64,000 bases of DNA from Microbacterium sp. BK668 (GTDB lineage: Bacteria; Actinomycetota; Actinomycetes; Actinomycetales; Microbacteriaceae): contig NZ_SNWG01000001.1 of assembly GCF_004362195.1 (NCBI RefSeq), positions 2,418,001-2,482,000 of the forward strand, read 5' to 3'. The position numbers were made by a program, and so were the translations under genes. The notes below the pieces were generated by a model that made no database searches, had not been told where the DNA came from, and was given only the letters and a program-made list of their open reading frames with translations. Every line of letters begins with the position of its first letter. The first letter of the stretch is position 1. Below are positions 37,701-47,874 of the stretch, piece by piece.

Positions 37701-38427
37701 CTCGGTCGACTGGTGGCTCAACGGCGAACCGCAGGAACGCGTGATCCTGATTCCGGACGTCGTCAGCGAGACCGGCTATATTCCGGTCGGCTCGATCGTC
37801 GAGGGTCGCGAGGGTCCCCTCCCCGACATCCCGGGGGTCGAGTGGGGTCCGGTCAGCTGGACGGCGAACGGCGGCACGCTCGTCCCCGACGAGACAGGCC
37901 GCGTCGTGATGCCCTCCGAGGCGATGACGTCGGGGGCGACGGTGGCCTTCTCCATGATCAACACCGCGGCTCTCGCGCCCGTCGGCGGGTTCTCCGTCGC
38001 GAAGACCGTCATCGGAGCGGGCGCAGCCGACGTGCCCGCCGGCGCGCGCTTCACGATCCAGTACGCGGTCGACGAAGGGCCCGTCCAGACGGCGACGCTC
38101 GGGGCCGGGCAGCGGCTCACCGTCTCGGATGTGCCGGCAGGCGCCGTGCTGCGCCTCCGGGAGCTCGCGCCGCCGGCTGTCGACGGCGTGAGCTGGGGCT
38201 CACCGACGTGGAGCGCGGGGGGTGCCTCGCTGGCGCCGGACGCCGAGGGGTGGGTGACCACACGTGTCACCGCCGGATCGACCGTCGCCTTCTCGCTGGT
38301 GAACACTGCGCACGACGGCGCGCTTCCCGTCACCGGCGGGACGCTGTCGCCGCTGGCGGCGCTGGCGGCCCTCGCGCTGATCCTGGTGGGCCTCGGCCTC
38401 GTGACCCGTCGCGTCCGCCGCGCGTAG
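34729..38427 (+). CDS. Choice-of-anchor A surface protein with seven DUF5979-like repeats and LPxTG signal
   Basis: A 1232-residue exported cell-wall protein. The signal peptide (about residues 1-45) is followed by a choice-of-anchor A domain (FNPFSMNGGFTVYAREDLTM to about residue 385). Seven Ig-like repeats of about 105-125 residues then begin near residues 392, 497, 613, 739, 854, 969 and 1086. Each opens with a GTFxxRK-like strand and ends in a VTNSA/VxNTA-like strand, the DUF5979 pattern. LPVTGG near residue 1199, a hydrophobic segment and RRVRR form a sortase signal. It is probably an adhesin or structural stalk. The repeats are too diverged to be recent duplications. No sortase gene is nearby. 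Confidence 0.88.
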   Translation: MRRSTRPSREVPIRRRLGVLLAGAVVAGLAATVGVAVSPAPPPADAAYPDTFNPFSMNGGFTVYAREDLTMGNDETEGSLAAGGVATTQQGAGDQYTIIHVSAGTADYTLPTVDGDPTRLLVGSYSPSSGGILAITSAGTSDPSLQGDLKMVERDGPWQAFARADWLRLNLDAGNPDQTPLLDATHQDYPAHAAPPAGPLGGHSIHTIRTGDSAVADYVEENAEASYELAKDCLDGVADPSAGVGNPVGIAEDAGDRVVLEPLSADQPNVVQYADIAGAGLIQFSAGPTPGVANPLIIRVPAGTTTVSAARVDPQGAYSPYIFWDLSEITGDVAVNAAQSRIDGSIYAPEAAVTVNAAPLDGQVIGRDVVLRGGEVHSFLFAGQLACAADSGTFVMRKTLSGIEADDLPAGTTFTVNYSATRPDGTVTTGSVQLPASGETVGPGIQLPIGTTVEFDEIPPASVPPYLWADPVITPNPITIAAGAAEVVVENTAVLRAGTFSIRKVVESADPDAPDVPALAGTVPVSWTARAGGGTLASGTLDVPLDGTTVEVGQSFPLGTRIELSEDLDAVALPDGYHWVGSAWNPGRAFLIDRANTTTAVVLTNSLAPDDAGRVVSVVKETIGEAADPRYTYAISYNTDPPGERATRPIAVGDPVTLDDLETEADTLALAELVPELDGTPVDAADWDLPVFRVTIDGVTEEYRPENFEGAGPLESAIVNIPLPDTGEVVIAVGNALRRGTFQLSKDFARADGPSLPVPLSFSVGWTATTPAGATAEGTVVLPSDGTPVSPVDASGPPLLFPYGTVVAFEETGLPSIAGVDWQDPVYTPEELTIGAGGEAVVSGTVTNSAILADGTFLVRKSLVGIDPAEVLVDSFEVRYSARTVFGDVITGTIDVPADGTPVGPSDADGPIVFPVGTVVTLAEAPLDEADLPPAFDWASSWWNPTNTLIVQADVLPELEVTNSAVELTRINVVKELAGDATGRVPPGTEFSVDWWLNGEPQERVILIPDVVSETGYIPVGSIVEGREGPLPDIPGVEWGPVSWTANGGTLVPDETGRVVMPSEAMTSGATVAFSMINTAALAPVGGFSVAKTVIGAGAADVPAGARFTIQYAVDEGPVQTATLGAGQRLTVSDVPAGAVLRLRELAPPAVDGVSWGSPTWSAGGASLAPDAEGWVTTRVTAGSTVAFSLVNTAHDGALPVTGGTLSPLAALAALALILVGLGLVTRRVRRA

Positions 38428-38456
38428 GCGCGGCGCGACGACCACCTCCGGCCGGA

Positions 38457-39602
38457 TCAGGCCGTGCCCGCCGGCTCGAGGACGTTCAGACGGTAGCCGC
38501 GCTTGACGACGGTCTTGATGAGATCCGGCACGCCGAGGGCCTCGCGCACGCGCGCGACCGCCATCTCGACGGCGTGCGTGCTGTCGCCCGACCGCGGGAG
38601 CGCGCACTGCAGCGCCGTGCGGGCGACGACCGACCCGTCCGCGTCGAACAGCACCCCGAGGAGCTCCACGCCCGTGCGCGAGAGCGGAACGAACCTGCCG
38701 TCGAGCACGGCGCCGCTGCTGCGCAGCTCGAGGTGCCCTGCCGTCGTGGCGCGCGACGGCGCATTGCCGCCGCCGAAGTAGGTGACGACGCCTCGCACGA
38801 GCGACCCCAGACGGCCGCGGTCGGCGATCAGAGGCGCGAGCCCCTCGTCCATGAGAGGACCCGCGGTGATCGGCCCGACGGCCGCGAGCAGCACGCGCCG
38901 CCTTTCTGCGCGCCGGCGGATGTCGTCGAGTACCCCCTCGCGCCGCGCGGCCTCGAGCCACTCGAAGGCGCCGGGTGCCGACGTGAAGAGCACGGCATCC
39001 ACCTCTCCGGCGCCCGTCGCGACGACGGACTTGCGCACGATCTCGGGGTCGGGCGGCGGTCCCCACCGATAGACGGTGAGGCTCACGACATCCGCTCCGT
39101 CGCCCCGGAAGAGCTCATCGAGCCCGTCGGCGCCCGAGCCGTGGTGCTGCACGGCGATGCGGCGGCCGGCCACGCCCTCCGCGAGGAGGAACTCGCCCAG
39201 CTCCGCCGACGTCTCCGACTCCGCGACCCAGTCGGCCGTGAACCCCGCCTGCTGGATCGCCCCGCGCGCCTTCGGGCCGCGCGCGACGATCTGCGCCCCC
39301 GCGAAGGCCTTGTTCAGGTCGTCGAGCAATCCGGCTTCGTCAGCCGCCTCCATCCACCCGCGGAAGCCGACCCCCGTCGTGGCGACGACCACCGCGGGCG
39401 GATGCTCGATGAGCTCGCGCGTCCGGGCGATGAGCGCCTCGTCGTCGATGTGCGGCACGATCGTGAGCGCCGGTGCGTGACGGACCGTCGCGCCGTGGCG
39501 CTCCAGCGCGGCGGCGAGCTCGCCGGAGCGGCGGTCGACGGCGATGACGACGGTGCAGCCGTCGAGGGCCGCCGAGAGGGCGGGGCGCAGAGCTTCGGTC
39601 AC
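38457..39602 (-). CDS. nnaR: HemD-like regulator with C-terminal winged helix (NnaR type)
   Basis: A 381-residue protein. Residues 1 to about 270 match uroporphyrinogen-III synthase (CTVVIAVDRRSGELAAALE, ATTGVGFRGWMEAAD, TSAPGAFEWLEAARR, VGPITAGPL). From about 285 there is an OmpR/PhoB-type DNA-binding domain (LSRTGVELLGVLFDADGSVV, THAVEMAVARVREALG, IKTVVKRGYRLNV). This architecture is that of NnaR, which with GlnR activates nitrate/nitrite assimilation in Streptomyces and mycobacteria. Whether the HemD half is catalytic cannot be told. The GTG start overlaps the cobA stop (GTGA), making it the last gene of nirB-nirD-cobA-nnaR. Confidence 0.85.
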   Translation of the reverse strand: MTEALRPALSAALDGCTVVIAVDRRSGELAAALERHGATVRHAPALTIVPHIDDEALIARTRELIEHPPAVVVATTGVGFRGWMEAADEAGLLDDLNKAFAGAQIVARGPKARGAIQQAGFTADWVAESETSAELGEFLLAEGVAGRRIAVQHHGSGADGLDELFRGDGADVVSLTVYRWGPPPDPEIVRKSVVATGAGEVDAVLFTSAPGAFEWLEAARREGVLDDIRRRAERRRVLLAAVGPITAGPLMDEGLAPLIADRGRLGSLVRGVVTYFGGGNAPSRATTAGHLELRSSGAVLDGRFVPLSRTGVELLGVLFDADGSVVARTALQCALPRSGDSTHAVEMAVARVREALGVPDLIKTVVKRGYRLNVLEPAGTA

Positions 39603-40831
39603 AGGGCAGCGTCGCCGATCAGTTGCGGGTGGGGCAGGAGCAGGTCCGCGCGAGCGACCTCGCCGATCACGATGACGGCGGGGTTCGCGACCGCAGCGGC
39701 TGCGGCGTCCGCGACGGCGCGGCCGAGGGTCGTCCGGGTGGTGCGCTGGCGCGCGGTATGGCCGTTCTCGACGATCGCGACCGGCCGGTCCGCTGGCGCG
39801 CCCGCGCCGAGGGCCGTCTCGACCAGCCGCGGAAGTCCCGCGACGCCCATCAGGACGACCGTCGTGACGGCGGGGTCGGCGATCGCCGCGAGCGTCGCCG
39901 GGGTGGGAGGCGCCTGTCCGTTGACGACATGGACGGATGCCGCGCTTCCACGATGCGTGACGGGGATCCCGGCGGCCTGCGGGACCGAGACGACACTCGT
40001 GAGGCCCGGGACGACGTCGACCGGCACGCCGGCCGCGAGGCACGCCGCGACCTCTTCGCCGCCGCGGCCGTAGACGAACGGGTCCCCGCCCTTGAGCCGC
40101 ACGACGCGCTTGCCGGCGCGCGCGTGCTCGACGAGCAGCCGGTTGATGTCCTCCTGCGGCACCGGGTGGCAGCCCGGGCGCTTCCCGACATCGATGATCT
40201 CGACGTCGGGGTCGAGCTCGCCGAGGACGTCCGTCGGGCCGAGACGATCGGCGACGACGACGTCGGCCTCGGAGAGCAGTCGCCGGCCGCGCACCGTCAT
40301 CAAGTCGACCGGTCCGGGGCCGCCGCCGACGAGAACGACCCGCCCCGCCGTGGTGGTGCGGCGACGGCGCAGCGGCAGGCGCCCCTCGCGCAGGAGGGCG
40401 GCGATGGCGTCGCGCAGACGTCCTGCGCGTCGCGGGTCCACTCCGGCATCCGACATGACGCCGACGAGCACGTCGCCCGAGCGCGTCTCGGCGGTCAGGC
40501 GCGCCGAGCCGTGCGCGCCGTCCGACGCGTTGACGCAGAACACACGCGCGCGCTCGCACGCCGCGGCGATCGCCGCATCCGTCCGCGCGTCTCCGGTCGC
40601 GGTGTGCACGAGCCACGCGCCGTCGACGTCGGCGGCGCGCGCGGGTCGTGCCGCCCAGGCGAGCCCGTGGTTCGAGACCAGCGCCCGGACGTCGTCGCAC
40701 ACCGCCGGCGCCACGATCCGCACGACCGCGCCGTCGTCGAGGAAGCGCTGCAGGCGGCGTGCGGTGACCGACCCGCCCCCGACCATGAGCACGTCGCGAC
40801 CCGCGAGCGAGATGCCGAGCATCGTCGTCAT
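39599..40831 (-). CDS. cobA: Sirohaem synthase: precorrin-2 dehydrogenase / uroporphyrinogen-III C-methyltransferase fusion
   Basis: A 410-residue fusion that makes the sirohaem precursor needed by NirB. The N-terminal part (about residues 1-150) is the NAD-binding dehydrogenase half of CysG (VLMVGGGSVTARRLQRFLDD). The C-terminal part is the SAM-dependent methyltransferase, with VLVGGGPGPVDLMTVRGRRL, VVADRLG, RLKGGDPFVYGRGGEE and PGLTSVVSVPQAAGIPVTHR. ATG 40831 overlaps the nirD stop as ATGA, with GAAGGAGGG upstream. It would act right after uroporphyrinogen III. Confidence 0.93.
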   Translation of the reverse strand: MTTMLGISLAGRDVLMVGGGSVTARRLQRFLDDGAVVRIVAPAVCDDVRALVSNHGLAWAARPARAADVDGAWLVHTATGDARTDAAIAAACERARVFCVNASDGAHGSARLTAETRSGDVLVGVMSDAGVDPRRAGRLRDAIAALLREGRLPLRRRRTTTAGRVVLVGGGPGPVDLMTVRGRRLLSEADVVVADRLGPTDVLGELDPDVEIIDVGKRPGCHPVPQEDINRLLVEHARAGKRVVRLKGGDPFVYGRGGEEVAACLAAGVPVDVVPGLTSVVSVPQAAGIPVTHRGSAASVHVVNGQAPPTPATLAAIADPAVTTVVLMGVAGLPRLVETALGAGAPADRPVAIVENGHTARQRTTRTTLGRAVADAAAAAVANPAVIVIGEVARADLLLPHPQLIGDAAL

Positions 40832-41204
40832 GAGCGACCCTCCTTCAGGTAGACGTCCCCGTCGCGCACCGCGACGGGCCAGACGGCGAGGGCGGCCGGC
40901 TCCTTGCCCTGCGTGTCGAGGCAGACGCCGGTGCGGAGGTCGAAGACCTGCTTGTACATCGGCGATGCGACCGTCGGGGCATCCTGCCGCGTGCCCACGA
41001 TGCCGCGCGCGATGACGTTCGCGCCGCTGTACGGGTCGAGGTTCGAGACGGCGTGGACGCGGCCGTCGTGCATGAGGAAGAGGGCGACCTGCACGTCGCC
41101 GAGCAGCGCCGCGCGCCCGCGCTCGACCTCGAGGTCGGCCATCCCGCACACGCGCGCCCACGCCCTTCCTTCCGTCGCCTCGTCCGACGTCGTCTCAGCG
41201 ATCG

Positions 41205-41208
<4 letters not shown>
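40828..41208 (-). CDS. nirD: Nitrite reductase small subunit NirD
   Basis: A 126-residue Rieske-like-fold protein (WARVCGMADLEVERGRAALL, HAVSNLDPYSGANVIARGIV, ASPMYKQVFDLRTGVCLD). The CxH...CxxH cluster ligands of true Rieske proteins are absent, as in Escherichia coli NirD, so no iron-sulfur cluster is expected. It partners NirB in NAD(P)H-dependent nitrite reduction to ammonium. Its ATG overlaps the nirB stop (ATGA). Confidence 0.92.
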
Positions 41209-43784
<2,576 letters not shown>

Positions 43785-44118
43785 GGCGTCACGATAGGCG
43801 GGAGATGTTGCGCGCCCGTCAGCGGATTGTTTCCGGCTCTGAACATCACGCGCGACACCGCGCTGCGGTCCACGCGATGCTGAATCGGTCATGTCGGCTC
43901 CGATCGACGAGTCGTGGTGGATGGCCGCCACGCTAGAAGCGCGGTGTTTCCGGGGCGCGTCGCGCCGCGTTACCCCCATCGAACGTTTCGCTCACGGCGC
44001 GAAGCGCTGCGATGTGAGGTCGCCGGGCCGGCGGTGGTCACGCCGGCGTCACCCCCGCGAAACCTGCGCGTACGGCAGGCTGGGAGAGACTGGACACACC
44101 CTCGGGAAGGAGCGCCAC
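43785..44118. promoter_or_regulatory. nirB-pyk intergenic region with three GlnR-like arrays
   Basis: No gene is seen in these 334 nt. A -10 TATCGT for nirB occupies 43791-43796 (minus strand). Arrays with 11-nt period are GTCAG/GTTTC/TGAAC at 43818-43844, GTTAC/CGAAC/CTCAC at 43969-43995, and GTCAC/GTCAC/GAAAC at 44037-44063. The last is the best match to the GlnR consensus in the window and lies 56 nt before the pyk start. Confidence 0.55.
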
Positions 44119-45549
44119 GTGCGCCGTGCCAAGATCGTCGCGACCCTCGGGCCCGCGACCGCGGACTACGAGACCGTCGAGAAGCTCGTGCGGGCGGGGC
44201 TGGACGTCGCCCGACTCAACCTGAGCCACGGCGATCATGCCGTGCACGAGTCGTCCTACGCGAACGTCCGCCGCGCGAGCCAGGCGACGGGCCGGGCTGT
44301 CGGAATCCTCGTGGACCTGCAAGGCCCGAAGATCCGGCTGGCGCGCTTCGCGGACGGCCCCCACGTCCTCGAGCCGGGCGACGTCTTCACGATCACGACC
44401 GAAGACGTCGTCGGCACGAAGGAGGTCGTCGGCACGACCTTCCCTCAGCTCGCGCAGGACGTGAAGGCGGGTGACACCCTGCTGATCGACGACGGCAAGG
44501 TCCGGCTGCGTGTGCTCGACACAGACGGGGTCGCGGTCCGCACGGAGGTGGTCGTCGGAGGACCGGTCTCGAACAACAAGGGCATCAACCTGCCGGGCGT
44601 GGCGGTGAGCGCCGCCGCGCTGAGCGAGAAGGACGAGGCCGACCTCCGCTGGGCGCTGCACCTCGGCGCCGACCTGATCGCCCTCTCGTTCGTCCGCAGC
44701 CCGAAGGACGTGCAGCGCGTGCACGTCATCATGGCCGAGGAGGGGGTACGGATCCCGGTCATCGCGAAGATCGAGAAGCCCGAGGCCGTCGACCACCTGC
44801 AGGAGATCATCGACGCGTTCGACGGCGTCATGGTCGCCCGCGGCGATCTCGGCGTCGAGCTGCCGCTCGAAGCCGTCCCGATCGTCCAGAAGCACGCCAT
44901 CGAGCTGGCCCGCCGTTGGGCCAAGCCGGTCATCGTCGCGACGCAGATGCTGGAGTCGATGATCGAGAATCCGGTGCCCACGCGCGCCGAGACGAGCGAC
45001 GTGGCCAACGCCGTCCTCGACGGCGCCGATGCCGTGATGCTCTCCGGTGAGACGAGCGTCGGCGCCCATCCCGTCACGGTGGTGGAGACGATGGCCCGGA
45101 TCGTCGAGTCCACCGAGGAGCACGGCCTCGAACGCATCCCCCGCCTCGGGACCAAGCCCCGCACCCAGGGCGGCGCGATGACGCTCGCGGCGTCCAGCAT
45201 CGCGGCGTTCGTCGATGCGAAGTACGTCTGCGTCTTCAGTCAGTCGGGGGATTCGGCGAGACGGATGTCGCGGCTCCGCGACCGCGTGCCGATCCTCGCG
45301 TTCACCGACCTCGCTTCCACCCGATCCCGCAACGCCCTCCTGTGGGGCGTCGAGACGTTCCTGGTCGAGCGCGCGCCCACGACCGACGCCCTGATGTCGG
45401 TGCTCGACGACTCCCTGCTGGCGAGCGGCCTGGCATCCAAGGGTGAACGCGTCGTCGTCACGGCGGGCGCCCCTCCCGGCATCGCCGGGTCGACGAACAA
45501 CGTCCGCGTCCACATCGTCGGCACGGGGGGCTCCGAGATCCTCTCCTGA
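44119..45549 (+). CDS. pyk: Pyruvate kinase
   Basis: The last step of glycolysis, phosphoenolpyruvate plus ADP to pyruvate plus ATP. It has the N-terminal RRAKIVATLGPAT, the catalytic DLQGPKIRLARF, the metal-binding and lysine signature VIAKIEKPEAVDHL with VMVARGDLGVELP, and the ETSDVANAVLDGADAVMLSGE helix. The product is 476 residues. GTG 44119 has GGAAGGAG at 44105-44112. No clear -35 was found. It is followed after 107 nt by glgX, which has its own -10 (TATGGT, 45625-45630). Confidence 0.96.
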   Translation: MRRAKIVATLGPATADYETVEKLVRAGLDVARLNLSHGDHAVHESSYANVRRASQATGRAVGILVDLQGPKIRLARFADGPHVLEPGDVFTITTEDVVGTKEVVGTTFPQLAQDVKAGDTLLIDDGKVRLRVLDTDGVAVRTEVVVGGPVSNNKGINLPGVAVSAAALSEKDEADLRWALHLGADLIALSFVRSPKDVQRVHVIMAEEGVRIPVIAKIEKPEAVDHLQEIIDAFDGVMVARGDLGVELPLEAVPIVQKHAIELARRWAKPVIVATQMLESMIENPVPTRAETSDVANAVLDGADAVMLSGETSVGAHPVTVVETMARIVESTEEHGLERIPRLGTKPRTQGGAMTLAASSIAAFVDAKYVCVFSQSGDSARRMSRLRDRVPILAFTDLASTRSRNALLWGVETFLVERAPTTDALMSVLDDSLLASGLASKGERVVVTAGAPPGIAGSTNNVRVHIVGTGGSEILS

Positions 45550-45656
45550 CCCGGCCATCGGCCCACCCATGCTCACACCACCGTTCGCCGCGCAACCCCC
45601 GCGGCGCGGATGATCGACGCTCGATATGGTGAGAAACCATCCCAAGGAGGACCCTT

Positions 45657-47870
45657 TTGCAGGCTTGGCCCGGATCCGCATATCCCCTCGGCGCGACGTA
45701 CGACGGCAACGGCACGAACTTCGCCCTCTTCAGCGAAGGGGCCGAGCGCGTCGAGCTCTGTCTCTTCGGAGATCGCGGCAAGGAGACCCGCGTCGAGCTG
45801 ATCGACGTCGACGCGTTCGTGTGGCACGCGTACCTTCCGAACATCGGCCCCGGTCAGCGTTACGGCTATCGCGTCTACGGAAAGTTCGACCCGAAGTCCG
45901 GCCAGCGGTTCAACCCGAACAAGCTGCTCCTCGACCCCTACGCCAAGGCGGTGGAAGGCCAGGTCAAGTGGGGGCAGTCCGTCTTCGGCTACGACTTCGG
46001 CAAGCCCGATTCCCGCAATGACGACGACTCCGCGTCGTCGATGATGAAGGGCGTCGTCATCAACCCGTTCTTCGACTGGGGCGGCGACCGCCAGCCGAAG
46101 ACGCCCTACTCCGAGACCTTCGTCTACGAAGCGCACGTCAAGGGACTGACGAAGCTCCACCCGCTGATCCCGGAGGAGATCCGCGGGACGTACAGCGCGA
46201 TCGCCCATCCGGCCGTCGTCGAGCACCTCAAGAAGCTCGGCGTCACGGCGATCGAGCTCATGCCCGTGCACCAGTTCGTCAACGACTCGACGCTGCAGGA
46301 GAAGGGCCTCTCGAACTACTGGGGCTACAACACCATCGCCTTCCTCGCCCCGCAGAACACGTACTCCGCCACCGGCGACCGCGGGCAGCAGGTGCAGGAG
46401 TTCAAGGGCATGGTGCGGGCGCTCCATGCGGCCGGCATCGAGGTGATCCTCGACGTCGTGTACAACCACACGGCGGAGGGCAATCACCTGGGTCCGACGC
46501 TCTCGATGCGAGGCATCGACAACGCCGCCTATTACCGGCTGGAGGACAAGGACAAGCGGTACTACACCGACTACACCGGCACGGGGAACAGCCTCAACGT
46601 CGGAAATCCGCACGCGCTGCAGCTCATCATGGACTCGCTGCGGTACTGGGTGCTCGATATGCACGTCGACGGGTTCCGCTTCGACCTCGCCGCCACGCTG
46701 GCGCGGGAGTTCTACGACGTCGACCGCCTGGCGACCTTCTTCGAGCTCGTGCAGCAGGACCCGGTGGTGTCGCAGGTGAAGCTCATCGCCGAACCGTGGG
46801 ACATCGGTCCCGGCGGCTACCAGGTCGGCAACTTCCCTCCGCAGTGGACGGAGTGGAACGGGAAGTACCGCGACACCGTCCGCGACTTCTGGCGCGGTGA
46901 GCCCGCCACCCTCGGCGAGTTCGCGTCGCGCCTGACGGGCTCCGCCGACCTGTACGAGCACTCGGGACGCCGGCCCGTGGCATCCGTCAACTTCGTCACC
47001 GCGCACGACGGGTTCACCCTGCGCGACCTCGTGTCGTACAACGAGAAGCACAACGCCGCCAACGGCGAGGACAACAACGACGGCGAGTCGCACAACCGCT
47101 CGAACAACCACGGCGCGGAGGGGCCCACGGACGACCCGGAGATCCTCACGCTGCGCGCACGGCAGCAGCGGAACTTCATCGCGACGCTCATGCTCTCCCA
47201 GGGCGTGCCGATGCTCCTGCACGGCGACGAGATCGGCCGCACGCAGCAGGGCAACAACAACGGATACGCCCAGGACAACGAGATCACGTGGGTCAACTGG
47301 GAGACGGCCGACCAGCCTCTCCTCGAGTTCGCGGCGGCCCTGGCCAAGATCCGGCGGGACCATCCGACCTTCCGCCGTCAGCGCTTCTTCAACGGCCGCC
47401 CGGTGCGCCGCGTGGCCGGTGCGCCCGTGCCGGACATCGTGTGGGGGCGTCCGGACGGCTCGCAGATGCAGCCGGAGGACTGGGAGTCGGGCTTCGGGCG
47501 CGCCATCAGCGTGTTCCTCAACGGCAAAGGCATCCGCGAGCGGGATCGCCGTGGTCAGCCCATCGACGACCGCCACTTCATCGTCCTCTTCAACGCCGGC
47601 GACGAAGCGGTCGACTTCACCATCCCCGAGGTCGACTTCAGCCCGGTATGGGACATCATCGTCGACACGGCGGGCGAGCAGGCCGGCGGCGACCCGATCG
47701 ACCCCGGAGCGACCGTCACGGTGCAGCCGAAGGCGCTGGCGCTGCTGCGCGAGCATGTCGAGCCCGAGGTCGAGATCGACAGCACGGTGGCGGCGTCCGT
47801 GGCCGCGACGCTGACGACGTCGGTCGACGAGGTGCCCGCTGCCGCGCCGAAGCCGGAGCTCGGAAGGTAG
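45657..47870 (+). CDS. glgX: Glycogen debranching enzyme GlgX/TreX
   Basis: GH13 isoamylase-type enzyme that removes alpha-1,6 branches from glycogen. It has an N-terminal CBM48-like domain (YPLGATYDGNGTNFALFSE). The catalytic regions in order are DVVYNH, the nucleophile in DGFRFDLAA, acid/base AEPWDIGPGGYQ, and FVTAHDGFTL. The product has 737 residues. The TTG start at 45657 is preceded by AAGGAGGA with 5-nt spacing. It is followed after 4 nt by treY, so in this operon it would supply linear chains for trehalose synthesis. Confidence 0.95.
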   Translation: MQAWPGSAYPLGATYDGNGTNFALFSEGAERVELCLFGDRGKETRVELIDVDAFVWHAYLPNIGPGQRYGYRVYGKFDPKSGQRFNPNKLLLDPYAKAVEGQVKWGQSVFGYDFGKPDSRNDDDSASSMMKGVVINPFFDWGGDRQPKTPYSETFVYEAHVKGLTKLHPLIPEEIRGTYSAIAHPAVVEHLKKLGVTAIELMPVHQFVNDSTLQEKGLSNYWGYNTIAFLAPQNTYSATGDRGQQVQEFKGMVRALHAAGIEVILDVVYNHTAEGNHLGPTLSMRGIDNAAYYRLEDKDKRYYTDYTGTGNSLNVGNPHALQLIMDSLRYWVLDMHVDGFRFDLAATLAREFYDVDRLATFFELVQQDPVVSQVKLIAEPWDIGPGGYQVGNFPPQWTEWNGKYRDTVRDFWRGEPATLGEFASRLTGSADLYEHSGRRPVASVNFVTAHDGFTLRDLVSYNEKHNAANGEDNNDGESHNRSNNHGAEGPTDDPEILTLRARQQRNFIATLMLSQGVPMLLHGDEIGRTQQGNNNGYAQDNEITWVNWETADQPLLEFAAALAKIRRDHPTFRRQRFFNGRPVRRVAGAPVPDIVWGRPDGSQMQPEDWESGFGRAISVFLNGKGIRERDRRGQPIDDRHFIVLFNAGDEAVDFTIPEVDFSPVWDIIVDTAGEQAGGDPIDPGATVTVQPKALALLREHVEPEVEIDSTVAASVAATLTTSVDEVPAAAPKPELGR

Positions 47871-47874
47871 CCGC

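Noticed and set aside
34729..38427. Recent tandem duplication in the surface protein repeats
   Set aside because: The seven repeats share only short strand motifs and clearly differ in sequence and length.
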